64,000 bases of DNA. Source: Pseudomonas sp. G2-4 (GTDB lineage: Bacteria; Pseudomonadota; Gammaproteobacteria; Pseudomonadales; Pseudomonadaceae). The position numbers and the translations under genes were made by a program. This document shows, in pieces, positions 34,497-42,759 of the stretch (positions are counted from its first letter, which is position 1; each line of letters starts with the position of its first letter). Location: NCBI RefSeq assembly GCF_030064125.1, contig NZ_CP125957.1, positions 1,302,001 through 1,366,000 of the forward strand. Reading direction: 5' to 3'. A model generated the notes under the pieces. That model was not told the origin of the DNA. It did no database searches and saw only the letters and a list, made by a program, of their open reading frames with translations.

Positions 34497-35450
34497 TTAG
34501 TTAGCCCCCGGATCCGCCACCAACCGTCCGCCATCCTTGGTCAGGGCTTTCAGGAACTCAGCCTGCAACTCCGGATCATTGCGGGTCAATTCGATCAGGC
34601 TCTGTTCCAGCTCGCTGGCTTCTTCTTCAAGCCCCAGCTCCGACAGGCGCTTGACCCGGTGAACCCATTGGCTTACTTCGTCGTCTTCCAAGTCGTCGTA
34701 GATCAGGGCGTGGGCTTCCACCAGCTTGCTGCGCAAGGTGCTGCTGATGCTCAGGGATGAGTCGGTGTGCACCTCGTCCCGGGCGTCCGTCACACTGATC
34801 TGCAGTTTGCCGAATTGGCTCAGGTCCTGCTCGGCGAACGGGCTCTCCAGCAGGTTCAAGCGCAGCACACCGCTGCGATCGGTGCTTAGCTCGAAGGTCT
34901 GCCGGGCGGCCTTGACCTCCACCGGACGTTCGCTCCAGGGCAGGCTCGAATGTTCCGTGCGCTTGTCGCGCTGGACTTCGTCGATACCTGCCAGGTTCTG
35001 CTGGGCACGGCCATGAGAAGGCACGTTCATGAACGGATTGAGCCCGGCGAAGCCGTAGCTTATCCAGTCGCGGGTGACGCTGTCCGGCAGGCTGCCGAGG
35101 GCGAACACATTGACCACGTTCGCGCCGACGCCGGCCACCACCGCCACTGCGCCCAAGGGGATTTCGTAAACCTCCCGCCAGGGTTGGTAGGGCGTGTAGC
35201 GATCGTAACGGCGGGTGACCTCGAACTCAGTGACTTCGAAGGTCTTCTGCTCATTGATTCGTACGCGACGCTGCGGCAGGTCGAGCACCTTGGGTTCGCC
35301 CACGTCAATCTGCAGGCTGTGGTCGAGCAGTTTGCGTTCGACCCGCTCTTCGTGCTCGCTGCGTTGCGACATTTGGTTGGCGCAGCCGCTGACCAGCAGG
35401 GCGCCGCACAGGGCGGCGCCACCGAGGCCTAAGGTGTTTCGCTTGAACAT
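34497..35450 (-). CDS. Lipoprotein of unknown function (PA0957-like)
   Basis: A 317-residue protein with a lipoprotein signal peptide (lipobox 'LLVSGC', Cys at residue 23). The mature part starts with a charged helix and has a hydrophobic segment near residues 97-121 ('GAVAVVAGVGANVVNVFALG'), then a soluble region with an acidic helical C-terminus. I do not recognise a domain. It lies 17 bases downstream of proS on the same strand, so it may be co-transcribed with it, as at the P. aeruginosa proS locus. Confidence 0.72.
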   Translation of the reverse strand: MFKRNTLGLGGAALCGALLVSGCANQMSQRSEHEERVERKLLDHSLQIDVGEPKVLDLPQRRVRINEQKTFEVTEFEVTRRYDRYTPYQPWREVYEIPLGAVAVVAGVGANVVNVFALGSLPDSVTRDWISYGFAGLNPFMNVPSHGRAQQNLAGIDEVQRDKRTEHSSLPWSERPVEVKAARQTFELSTDRSGVLRLNLLESPFAEQDLSQFGKLQISVTDARDEVHTDSSLSISSTLRSKLVEAHALIYDDLEDDEVSQWVHRVKRLSELGLEEEASELEQSLIELTRNDPELQAEFLKALTKDGGRLVADPGAN

Positions 35451-35467
35451 GACGTCTCTATCTGGTG

Positions 35468-37183
35468 TCAGCGGCGGATACGGGCCTGGAGGAACGACAG
35501 CACGTCGGCGACCGGCAGCGCTTGCGGCTCGGCCTCGGTGCGGCTCTTGTATTCCAGGTTGCCTTCGGCCAGGCCACGGTCACTGACGACGATCCGATGG
35601 GGGATGCCGATCAGTTCCATGTCCGCGAACTTGATGCCGGGGCTGGTTTTCTTGTCGCGGTCGTCCAGCAACACTTCGAAGCCTGCAGCCGTCAATTCGG
35701 CGTAGAGCTTGTCGGTGGCTTCACGGACCAGTTCGGTCTCGTAGCGCAATGGCACCAGGGCCACCTGGAACGGCGCCAGTGTGTCGCTCCAGATGATGCC
35801 TTTCTCGTCGTTGTTCTGCTCGATGGCGGCCGCAACCACACGGGAAACGCCGATGCCGTAGCAGCCCATCTCCAGGGTGACCGGCTTGCCGTTCTCACCC
35901 AGCACTTCGCACTTCATCGCCTTGCTGTACTTGTTGCCCAGCTGGAAGATGTGCCCGACTTCGATGCCGCGCTTGATTTCCAGGGTGCCCTTGCCATCCG
36001 GGCTCGGATCGCCGGCCACGACGTTGCGCAGGTCCGCGACGGTTGGAACCGGCAGGTCGCGCTCCCAGTTCACGCCAAAATAATGCTTGTCGTCGACGTT
36101 GGCGCCGATGGCGAAGTCGCTCATCAGTTCCACCGAGCGATCGATGATGATCGGCAGTGGCAGGTTCAGCGGGCCGAGGGAACCGGCGCCAGCGCCGATG
36201 GCGTCGCGCAGTTCGGCTTCGGTGGCCATGACCAGCGGACTGGCAACGCCTGGCTGGTTACCCGCCTTGATTTCGTTCAGCTCGTGATCGCCACGGATGA
36301 TCAGGGCGATCAGCTTGCCTTCTTCTTCCGCCCGCACGATCAGGGTCTTGATGGTGCGCTCGATCGGCAGGTTGTAGCCTTCCACCAGTTGGGCGATGGT
36401 CTTGGCGTTCGGCGTGTCCACCAGGCGCAGCTCTTCGGTCGGCGCGGCGCGGGACGTTTCCCGAGGCACGGCTTCGGCTTTCTCGATGTTCGCGGCGTAC
36501 TCGGAGCCATTGCTGAAGACGATGTCGTCTTCGCCAGACTCGGCCAGTACGTGGAACTCGTGGGAACCGGCACCGCCAATGGAGCCGTTGTCGGCTTCAA
36601 CCGGGCGGAACTTCAGGCCCAGGCGGGTGAACACGTTGCAGTACGCCTGGTGCATGCGGTCGTAGGTGACTTGCAGCGAGGCCAGGTCGGTGTGGAACGA
36701 GTAGGAGTCCTTCATGATGAATTCGCGACCGCGCATCAGGCCGAAGCGTGGACGGATCTCGTCACGGAATTTGGTCTGGATCTGGTACAGGTTGATCGGC
36801 AACTGCTTGTAGCTGCTCAACTCGTTGCGCATCAGGTCGGTGATCACTTCTTCGTGGGTCGGGCCCGCACAGAAGTCGCGACCATGACGGTCTTTGATGC
36901 GCAGCAGTTCAGGGCCGTATTCTTCCCAGCGCCCCGACTCCTGCCACAGCTCGGCCGGTTGGGTGCCCGGCATCAATACTTCCAGGGCGCCAGCGGCGTC
37001 CATCTCTTCACGAACGATGGCTTCCACCTTGCGCATGACACGCAAACCCATCGGCAGCCAGGTGTACAGGCCGGAGGCGAGTTTGCGGATCATGCCGGCA
37101 CGCAGCATCAACTGATGGCTGATCACGACGGCGTCGGAAGGCGTTTCTTTCTGTGTGGCGAGCAAATATTGACTGGTGCGCAT
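35468..37183 (-). CDS. proS: Prolyl-tRNA synthetase
   Basis: A 571-residue class II prolyl-tRNA synthetase of the bacterial type with an inserted editing domain (~230-390) that clears Ala-tRNA-Pro. Recognisable parts are '[27 protein letters not shown]' (motif 1 region), '[26 protein letters not shown]' (motif 2, ~137-162) and the C-terminal anticodon-binding domain. The length is normal for the family. Confidence 0.97.
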   Translation of the reverse strand: MRTSQYLLATQKETPSDAVVISHQLMLRAGMIRKLASGLYTWLPMGLRVMRKVEAIVREEMDAAGALEVLMPGTQPAELWQESGRWEEYGPELLRIKDRHGRDFCAGPTHEEVITDLMRNELSSYKQLPINLYQIQTKFRDEIRPRFGLMRGREFIMKDSYSFHTDLASLQVTYDRMHQAYCNVFTRLGLKFRPVEADNGSIGGAGSHEFHVLAESGEDDIVFSNGSEYAANIEKAEAVPRETSRAAPTEELRLVDTPNAKTIAQLVEGYNLPIERTIKTLIVRAEEEGKLIALIIRGDHELNEIKAGNQPGVASPLVMATEAELRDAIGAGAGSLGPLNLPLPIIIDRSVELMSDFAIGANVDDKHYFGVNWERDLPVPTVADLRNVVAGDPSPDGKGTLEIKRGIEVGHIFQLGNKYSKAMKCEVLGENGKPVTLEMGCYGIGVSRVVAAAIEQNNDEKGIIWSDTLAPFQVALVPLRYETELVREATDKLYAELTAAGFEVLLDDRDKKTSPGIKFADMELIGIPHRIVVSDRGLAEGNLEYKSRTEAEPQALPVADVLSFLQARIRR

Positions 37184-37312
37184 GGTTGGCCGTTGTCGGT
37201 TGCTGATGACGAGAAGTGACGGAGCATTGTACGGGCGAGATGCCCTGGCGTACAGGCGCGTGGCCGGTTGCCGGATGCAAGCGCCGGTTTCCTCGGCGCC
37301 TGCTGAAGTTTC

Positions 37313-38872
37313 CTACGACTCTTCCGCGGGCCGGGTCGGCGTCGGTTCGGTGGCCGTCTCCTGGTCTTGACGGCGGTTCTCCTGGAACCAGTGCAAGGCA
37401 ATCAGGAGCAGGGTCGGAACGCCGAGCAGGGCGGTGATCAGGAAGAACTGGTGATAGCCGAATTTCTCCACCATCACCCCTGAATAGCCGCCGATCAGGC
37501 GTGGCAGCAACAGCATGATCGAGCTGAGCAAGGCGTATTGGGTGGCGGAGAACTTAAGGTTGGTCAGGCTCGACAGGTACGCGACGAACGCTGAGGTGGC
37601 CAGGCCGGAGCTGAAGTTGTCCAGGGAGATCGTGACAATCAGCATCTTCACGTTGGCGCCCATGTCGGCGAGCATCAGGAAGAGGATGTTGGTGCCGGCC
37701 GAGGCGACGCCGCCGATGAACAGGATGGGCAGGATGCCGAAGCGCACGATCAGCAAGCCACCCATGCCCGCGCCGACGAGGGTCATGATCAACCCGAAGA
37801 TCTTGCTGACACTGGCGATCTGGTCCTTGGTAAAACCCTGGTCAATGTAAAAGACGTTGGCCATGACGCCCATGACTGTGTCAGACATCCGATAGGTTGC
37901 GATCAGCCCGAGCAGCAGCAGGGCCTGCCAGCGGTAGCGCAGGATGAAGTCGTTGACGGGCGTCAGCACGGGTGCCAGCCCTCGACGGCCCACGGCGGAC
38001 AGGCACATGGCCGTGAGGAGGATATAGAGGATGGCCCGCAGGAAGGCGCGGTCCTGGAGCAACAGGTCGAGCAGGCTGACGCCTTCGAACAGCACGCTGG
38101 CGAAGTCGGTGTTGTAGAGCTGGGTGAACATCGCCGGTACCGACACCAGCAGCACGATCAGCACAAACACCGAGGCCAACTGGTGAACGAACGTGTAGCG
38201 CCCGGCCTGCAATTGAGTGCGCAGTGGCACTGGCGGTTCACGCATGAACAGGGAGGTGAGCAGTGCCGGGACCATCAACACGCCGAACAGCAGGTAGGTA
38301 CCTGCCCAGGCTGAGTGCTTATAGTTGAAACCGGTGGAGCCGAAGCCTTCGGCGAAGAACAGGGCGCCGGCGGTGGCCAGCAGTGCGGCGATGCGGTAGC
38401 CGGACATGTAGCTGGCGGCGAGCGCCGCTTGGCGGGTGTCGTCGGCGATTTCCAGGCGGTAGGCATCGACGGCGATGTCCTGGGTGGCCGAGGCGAAAGC
38501 CACGATCACGGCAATGGCAATCAACCATGACAGGTGTTTTTGGGGGTCGCAGAAGCCCATGCCGATCAGGCCAAGGATCACCAGGCCCTGGGAGAGCACC
38601 AGCCATGAGCGCCGGCGCCCAAGTTTGCCCAGCAGCGGCAGGCGCCATTGGTCGAGCAGGGGCGACCAGACCCATTTAAAGGCATATGCCAAACCGATCA
38701 GGCTCGCGTATCCAATGGTTTCGCGGGCCACACCGGCTTCACGCAACCAGACCGACAGCGTGGAAAACACCAGCATGTATGGCAAGCCGGCGGCGAAGCC
38801 AAGCAGCAACAGCACGAGCGTCGAGGGACTGGCATAGGCGGCGAGGGCGGCGCGCCAGGTTTTACGGGGCAT
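37313..38872 (-). CDS. ampG: Muropeptide permease AmpG-like MFS transporter
   Basis: A 519-residue major facilitator protein with 12-14 predicted membrane segments. It fits AmpG, which imports anhydro-muropeptides for cell-wall recycling and AmpC induction: N-terminal 'GFAAGLPYMLVFSTLSVWLREAG' and 'FKWVWSPLLDQWRLPLLGKLGRRRSWL' are family features. The C-terminal tail is charged and cytoplasmic. Pseudomonas species can carry more than one AmpG-type transporter, so the precise paralogue is not certain. Confidence 0.85.
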   Translation of the reverse strand: MPRKTWRAALAAYASPSTLVLLLLGFAAGLPYMLVFSTLSVWLREAGVARETIGYASLIGLAYAFKWVWSPLLDQWRLPLLGKLGRRRSWLVLSQGLVILGLIGMGFCDPQKHLSWLIAIAVIVAFASATQDIAVDAYRLEIADDTRQAALAASYMSGYRIAALLATAGALFFAEGFGSTGFNYKHSAWAGTYLLFGVLMVPALLTSLFMREPPVPLRTQLQAGRYTFVHQLASVFVLIVLLVSVPAMFTQLYNTDFASVLFEGVSLLDLLLQDRAFLRAILYILLTAMCLSAVGRRGLAPVLTPVNDFILRYRWQALLLLGLIATYRMSDTVMGVMANVFYIDQGFTKDQIASVSKIFGLIMTLVGAGMGGLLIVRFGILPILFIGGVASAGTNILFLMLADMGANVKMLIVTISLDNFSSGLATSAFVAYLSSLTNLKFSATQYALLSSIMLLLPRLIGGYSGVMVEKFGYHQFFLITALLGVPTLLLIALHWFQENRRQDQETATEPTPTRPAEES

Positions 38873-38916
38873 GGGCTGGAGTCTGCCTCAAAAATTGCGA
38901 AAACAAAGCGCGCACT

Positions 38917-39270
38917 CTAACCGCTGTTCTCTACCGGGCGCCAGCCATGGCGCTGAATATCAACACGATTATTCAGGACACTGATCCCTTCCGTGCGCAG
39001 GCGTGCGCGCTGTTCGTCCCCCGAGGCGCTTCCCGCCGGCAGACTGATCCGACCGCCGGCACCCAACACCCGATGCCAGGGCAGCTTCGTGTCGTTCGGC
39101 AATTGGCTGAGGGTGCGTCCCACCCAGCGTGCGGCGCGGCCCAGGCCGGCCATTTCGGCGAGCTGACCATAGGTGACCACCTTGCCGGCCGGCACTTGGG
39201 CCAGGGTCAGGTAGAGGGTGGTGCGGCGGATTTGGGCGGCGTTCTCGGCGTCCGCTGGGGTGTCGCTCAT
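38917..39270 (-). CDS. Alkyltransferase-like protein (ATL, MGMT family with Trp for Cys)
   Basis: A 117-residue protein with the fold of the O6-methylguanine-DNA methyltransferase DNA-binding domain: 'QVPAGKVVTYGQLAEMAGL' and the active-site region 'LPWHRVLGAGGRI'. The methyl-accepting Cys of the PCHRV motif is replaced by Trp65, the defining feature of ATL proteins. These bind O6-alkylguanine and hand it to nucleotide excision repair instead of repairing it directly. No partner gene is adjacent. Confidence 0.9.
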   Translation of the reverse strand: MSDTPADAENAAQIRRTTLYLTLAQVPAGKVVTYGQLAEMAGLGRAARWVGRTLSQLPNDTKLPWHRVLGAGGRISLPAGSASGDEQRARLRTEGISVLNNRVDIQRHGWRPVENSG

Positions 39271-39425
39271 AAAAGGTTCCTGTAAGGATGTCCGTCCGTA
39301 GATTAATTCCTACAAGGCCGGTTGAGAAATGAACTCATCACCCATACGCGGGTCAGTCGTTGCTAAGGTGTCATCCTGGGGGATAATGCCGCCTTTTCAC
39401 CGAAAACTTGAGCCCATAATCGCTT

Positions 39426-40433
39426 ATGTTGTCTAGAACCCTGCTATGCCTAGCTGTCACCAGTGCCTCCATGCCTTTGCTTGCCGATACCGTCTGGTTG
39501 AAAAACGGCGACAAGCTCAGCGGTAAGATCACCGTTTTCGATGGCGGAAAACTGCTGATCCAGACCGATTATGCGGGCGCGGTTCCCATCGACTGGAACC
39601 AGGTCAAGACCCTTGAGAGCGACCAGCAGTTACTGGTCAAGCAGGATGCCTACACTGGCGAGAAAGCCAAGGCCCTGCATGCTGCCGAAGATGGCAAGGT
39701 GACCTTGGCCAACGGTGATGCGCCCAAGACTGTCGAGCTGGCCAGTATCCAGCAAATCCTCAAGCCCAAGCCGGTGGTCGAGGATCTGGTGTGGAAGGGC
39801 AATATCGATGCCGCGCTGGATTATCAACGCGCGGAAAACGATACCGATGATTACGACATCGACTTCAAGACCTCGGCCCGCCACGGCAGATGGCGGCACA
39901 CCGCCGAAGGCGAATACAACCGTGAGTTCCAGGACGACGTCGTTTCCGCTGACAACTGGCGGCTGGAGTACTCCCTTGATCGGTTTTTCACCGACAAATG
40001 GTTTTGGCAAGGTCGTTTGAATTACAAGCGCGACAAAGTCGAAGACCTGGCGCGCCAGCGCGTGGTGGGTACCGGTCCGGGCTATCAGTTCTGGGATGAT
40101 GAGCTGGGTGCGTTCTCGCTGGGCTCGCTGCTCAACCGCACCGATTATGAATACCGCGATGGCGGCACGGACAACTTCTATTCCGTGGCCATGAAGTGGG
40201 ACTACAACCGCTACCTGATTGGCAAGCGCGTCGAGTTCTTCACTAACGGCGAAGTGGGCAAGCCGCTGTCCGATGTTGCGGATTACGCCTACGACGCGGA
40301 GATCGGGCTGCGCTACAAGGTGACCGATTGGGCGTCGCTCAACCTCAAGGCCGAGAAGGATGTCATCGAAGGCACTGAAGACAGTGACTTGAGCAAGACG
40401 CGGTACACGGCAGGGTTTGGCGTGACCTGGTAA
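39426..40433 (+). CDS. DUF481 outer-membrane beta-barrel protein
   Basis: A 335-residue protein with a signal peptide (~1-20). Residues ~21-120 are a small soluble part ('DTVWLKNGDKLSGKITVFDGGKLLIQTDYAG') and ~125-335 the DUF481 barrel, with alternating strands and the terminal aromatic residue (VTW) expected of an outer-membrane barrel. The function of the family is unknown. The upstream gap of 155 bases should contain its promoter. Confidence 0.87.
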   Translation: MLSRTLLCLAVTSASMPLLADTVWLKNGDKLSGKITVFDGGKLLIQTDYAGAVPIDWNQVKTLESDQQLLVKQDAYTGEKAKALHAAEDGKVTLANGDAPKTVELASIQQILKPKPVVEDLVWKGNIDAALDYQRAENDTDDYDIDFKTSARHGRWRHTAEGEYNREFQDDVVSADNWRLEYSLDRFFTDKWFWQGRLNYKRDKVEDLARQRVVGTGPGYQFWDDELGAFSLGSLLNRTDYEYRDGGTDNFYSVAMKWDYNRYLIGKRVEFFTNGEVGKPLSDVADYAYDAEIGLRYKVTDWASLNLKAEKDVIEGTEDSDLSKTRYTAGFGVTW

Positions 40434-40455
40434 TCCCGGGGTAAGAATAAGAACA

Positions 40456-40545
40456 TGTGGGAGCGAGCTTGCTCGCGATAGCGGTGTGTCAGTCAGCATC
40501 AATGTTGCTGACTTACCGCTATCGCGAGCAAGCTTGCTCCCACAG
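40456..40545. repeat. REPIN, class A
   Basis: Two inverted class A REPs with GTGGGAG ends outermost; the spacer contains an inner inverted repeat (GTCAGCA ... TGCTGAC). It is located between the DUF481 and capB genes. Confidence 0.92.
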
Positions 40546-40577
40546 TTTTTTGGTGCTCTGAAATAAAACACCCGGGC

Positions 40578-40613
40578 ACAAAAAAGCCCCGCTTTTGAGG
40601 GCGGGGCCTTTTA
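40578..40613. terminator. Terminator between DUF481 gene and capB
   Basis: AAAAAAGCCCCGC ... GCGGGGCCTTTT forms a hairpin flanked by A and T tracts. It serves capB and possibly the converging DUF481 gene. Confidence 0.88.
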
Positions 40614-40629
40614 CTAAAGCAAGGACAAG

Positions 40630-40839
40630 TTAGATAACTTGAACTTCTTCAGCTTGCATGCCTTTCTGACCGCGGGTAGCGATGAAAGAGACCTGTTGGC
40701 CTTCTTTCAGGCTTTTGAAGCCGTCGGATTGGATAGCTTTGAAGTGAACAAACAGGTCGTCACCGGATTGTGGAGTGATGAAGCCGAAGCCTTTTTCATC
40801 GTTGAACCACTTAACGGTACCAGTTTGGCGATTAGACAT
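40630..40839 (-). CDS. capB: Cold-shock protein CapB (CspA family)
   Basis: A 69-residue single cold-shock domain protein, an RNA chaperone. RNP1 is visible as 'KGFGFI' and RNP2 as 'LFVHF'. The sequence is essentially that of CapB described from psychrotolerant Pseudomonas. The ribosome site AAGGAG lies upstream of the ATG. The long gap before it would fit a structured cold-shock leader. Confidence 0.93.
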   Translation of the reverse strand: MSNRQTGTVKWFNDEKGFGFITPQSGDDLFVHFKAIQSDGFKSLKEGQQVSFIATRGQKGMQAEEVQVI

Positions 40840-41193
40840 GGTGTAACTCCTTGAACAAAGATAACTGCGAAACAGGAAGAACCCTGGCCGAGACTGAGTG
40901 CAAAGAGCAGGAAAAATTCTTGTAGATGGTTGGATCGAAATTCAACATATCGTGTAGAGATTCTCAGTGACACAAGCAACACAGTGACGTCACCTTAACC
41001 CTTTTTCCGGAATGTGCCAATGGTCTTTGCGAAGGTTTCTCTTATTTAGTGACTGGCGGCGTGCGCGATTGCCGTCAGGACCCGGAAATCAAGGTGGATC
41101 GGCGAGATTTGTGTCCCGCGCTTTGAACCCGGCCCCGCGCACCGGTAAGATGCCGGACGTATTTTTTCCACCTCGCTATTCAGGAAACCCGCC
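40840..41193. other. Gap between divergent capB and dcd
   Basis: This 354-base region holds the capB leader and the dcd promoter. It contains a perfect 10-bp palindrome GTGACGTCAC at 40984-40993. I see no clear -35/-10 pair of good quality and no further coding sequence. Confidence 0.5.
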
Positions 41194-41760
41194 ATGAGCA
41201 TCAAATCGGACAAGTGGATTCGCCGCATGGCGCAAGAGCACGGCATGATCGAGCCCTTCGTCGAGCGCCAGGTGCGTGGCGAAGGCGCGGACCGGGTGAT
41301 TTCCTTCGGTGTCTCCAGCTACGGCTACGACGTGCGCTGCGCCGATGAATTCAAGGTGTTTACCAACATCAATTCGGCCACCGTTGACCCGAAGAACTTC
41401 GACGAGAAGAGCTTCGTCGACGTCAAGAGCGACGTTTGCATCATTCCGCCGAACTCCTTCGCCCTGGCCCGCACCGTCGAGTACTTCCGTATTCCGCGCA
41501 ACGTACTGACCATCTGCCTGGGTAAAAGCACCTATGCCCGTTGCGGCATCATCGTCAACGTCACGCCGCTGGAACCCGAGTGGGAAGGCCATGTGACCCT
41601 GGAATTCTCCAACACCACGACCCTGCCGGCGAAAATCTACGCCAACGAAGGCGTGGCGCAGATGCTGTTCCTTGAATCCGATGAAGAGTGTGAAGTGTCC
41701 TACAAAGACCGAGGCGGTAAGTATCAGGGCCAGCGCGGTGTGACGCTACCGCGTACCTGA
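41194..41760 (+). CDS. dcd: dCTP deaminase
   Basis: A 188-residue dCTP deaminase that makes dUTP for thymidylate synthesis. It has the N-terminal '[22 protein letters not shown]', the trimer-interface segment '[15 protein letters not shown]', the nucleotide-binding '[32 protein letters not shown]' region and the C-terminal '[19 protein letters not shown]' lid. The length is exactly that of other proteobacterial enzymes. Confidence 0.96.
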   Translation: MSIKSDKWIRRMAQEHGMIEPFVERQVRGEGADRVISFGVSSYGYDVRCADEFKVFTNINSATVDPKNFDEKSFVDVKSDVCIIPPNSFALARTVEYFRIPRNVLTICLGKSTYARCGIIVNVTPLEPEWEGHVTLEFSNTTTLPAKIYANEGVAQMLFLESDEECEVSYKDRGGKYQGQRGVTLPRT

Positions 41761-41787
41761 TTCAGACGAACTGTTGGAATTCCTGGG

Positions 41788-41825
41788 CGGGCAGACACTC
41801 TATTGCGTGTACTGCCCGTTTTTGC
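41788..41825 (+). terminator. Terminator of dcd
   Basis: CGGGCAGACAC ... GTGTACTGCCCG with a small loop and five T residues, 27 bases after the dcd stop. Confidence 0.85.
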
Positions 41826-41859
41826 GTCAGCGCACCGGGCTTCGCTCAGGGAGTGTCCT

Positions 41860-42075
41860 ATGAAGATCGATCCGCGAATCAGTGCCGAACTGGCAAAGCT
41901 TGAGCCCAATCAGATCGGCGTCATGGCTTGGTCGTTGCTGGCCCATCCTGCCGAAATGGCGGGCGGCATTCCTGGCCAGCCCGATCCCGATACCCCCAAC
42001 GAACAACCCAACGAGCCCACTGAACCCGGTGAGCCGACCCTGCCGGACGAGCCGCCTCCTGCGCCTGTTGCCTGA
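41860..42075 (+). CDS. Small protein with Pro/Glu-rich tail, unknown function
   Basis: A 71-residue protein. The first ~40 residues form a short amphipathic, partly hydrophobic region (ISAELAKLEPNQIGVMAWSLLAH) and the rest is disordered and rich in Pro, Glu, Asp and Thr. The ATG at 41860 follows CAGGGAG. I do not recognise the family. It converges on pdeM with 27 bases between. Confidence 0.6.
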   Translation: MKIDPRISAELAKLEPNQIGVMAWSLLAHPAEMAGGIPGQPDPDTPNEQPNEPTEPGEPTLPDEPPPAPVA

Positions 42076-42102
42076 TGAGATGATGGTCCGTTGCCTGGAT
42101 TT

Positions 42103-42759
42103 TCAGTTAACGGGCCATATTTCGTTATCGCCGATGACAAATATCCTGCAGTCATTGTCCCGCTCGACCCGATAGCCACCGGTAAACGCACCGAAGGCTG
42201 GTAGCAGGCTGATCTCGCTGCCCAGCCGGAAACACGCCAGGCGCAGGCGTTGCCGACCCTTGCCGTTCAGGTGGTAGACCGGGTGGACATGTCCCGCCAG
42301 CACATGGCGGCAGGGGTGTGGATCGGGCTCATGCTGCACCGCGAAAGGCCCCAGTAGCAGGGGTTCCGGTACCACACGAATATTCAGCGCCAGCGGTGGG
42401 TCGCCGGCTCGTTTGTCGTGGTTGCCGCGAATCAGTGTCATGGCCAGGTTCTGATGTCGCTCACGCCACTCGGAAAGGGCCTTCAGGGTGGCAGGCGCGT
42501 GAGAGCCGGGGCCGTGAAGAAAATCCCCAAGAAAAATCAGTTGTCGACACGGCAGACTCGCCAGTAGCGCGTCTAGTACCGCGATGTTGCTGGCCGTCGT
42601 GCCGTGGGGCACCGGTTGACCGAGGCTGCGGTAAGCCGCCGCCTTGCCAAAATGCACATCAGCGATCATGAGGGTTTCCTGGGCAGGCCAGTACAGCGCT
42701 TTTTCCGGTAGCAGCCAGAGTTCTTCACCGGCGAGGCTGACGGGATAAGGCGCTGGCAT
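42103..42759 (-). CDS. pdeM: Ligase-associated DNA endonuclease PdeM (metallophosphoesterase)
   Basis: A 218-residue binuclear metallophosphoesterase with all phosphoesterase motifs: DVHFGK (~34-39), GDFLHG (~77-82), RGNHDK (~110-115) and a late GHVHP (~155-159). The P. putida homologue (MPE) is a Mn-dependent single-strand DNA endonuclease. It belongs to a set with an Lhr-type helicase, an ATP-dependent ligase and an exonuclease. Here it overlaps the helicase stop by one base but is 7 kb from the other two. Confidence 0.9.
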   Translation of the reverse strand: MPAPYPVSLAGEELWLLPEKALYWPAQETLMIADVHFGKAAAYRSLGQPVPHGTTASNIAVLDALLASLPCRQLIFLGDFLHGPGSHAPATLKALSEWRERHQNLAMTLIRGNHDKRAGDPPLALNIRVVPEPLLLGPFAVQHEPDPHPCRHVLAGHVHPVYHLNGKGRQRLRLACFRLGSEISLLPAFGAFTGGYRVERDNDCRIFVIGDNEIWPVN

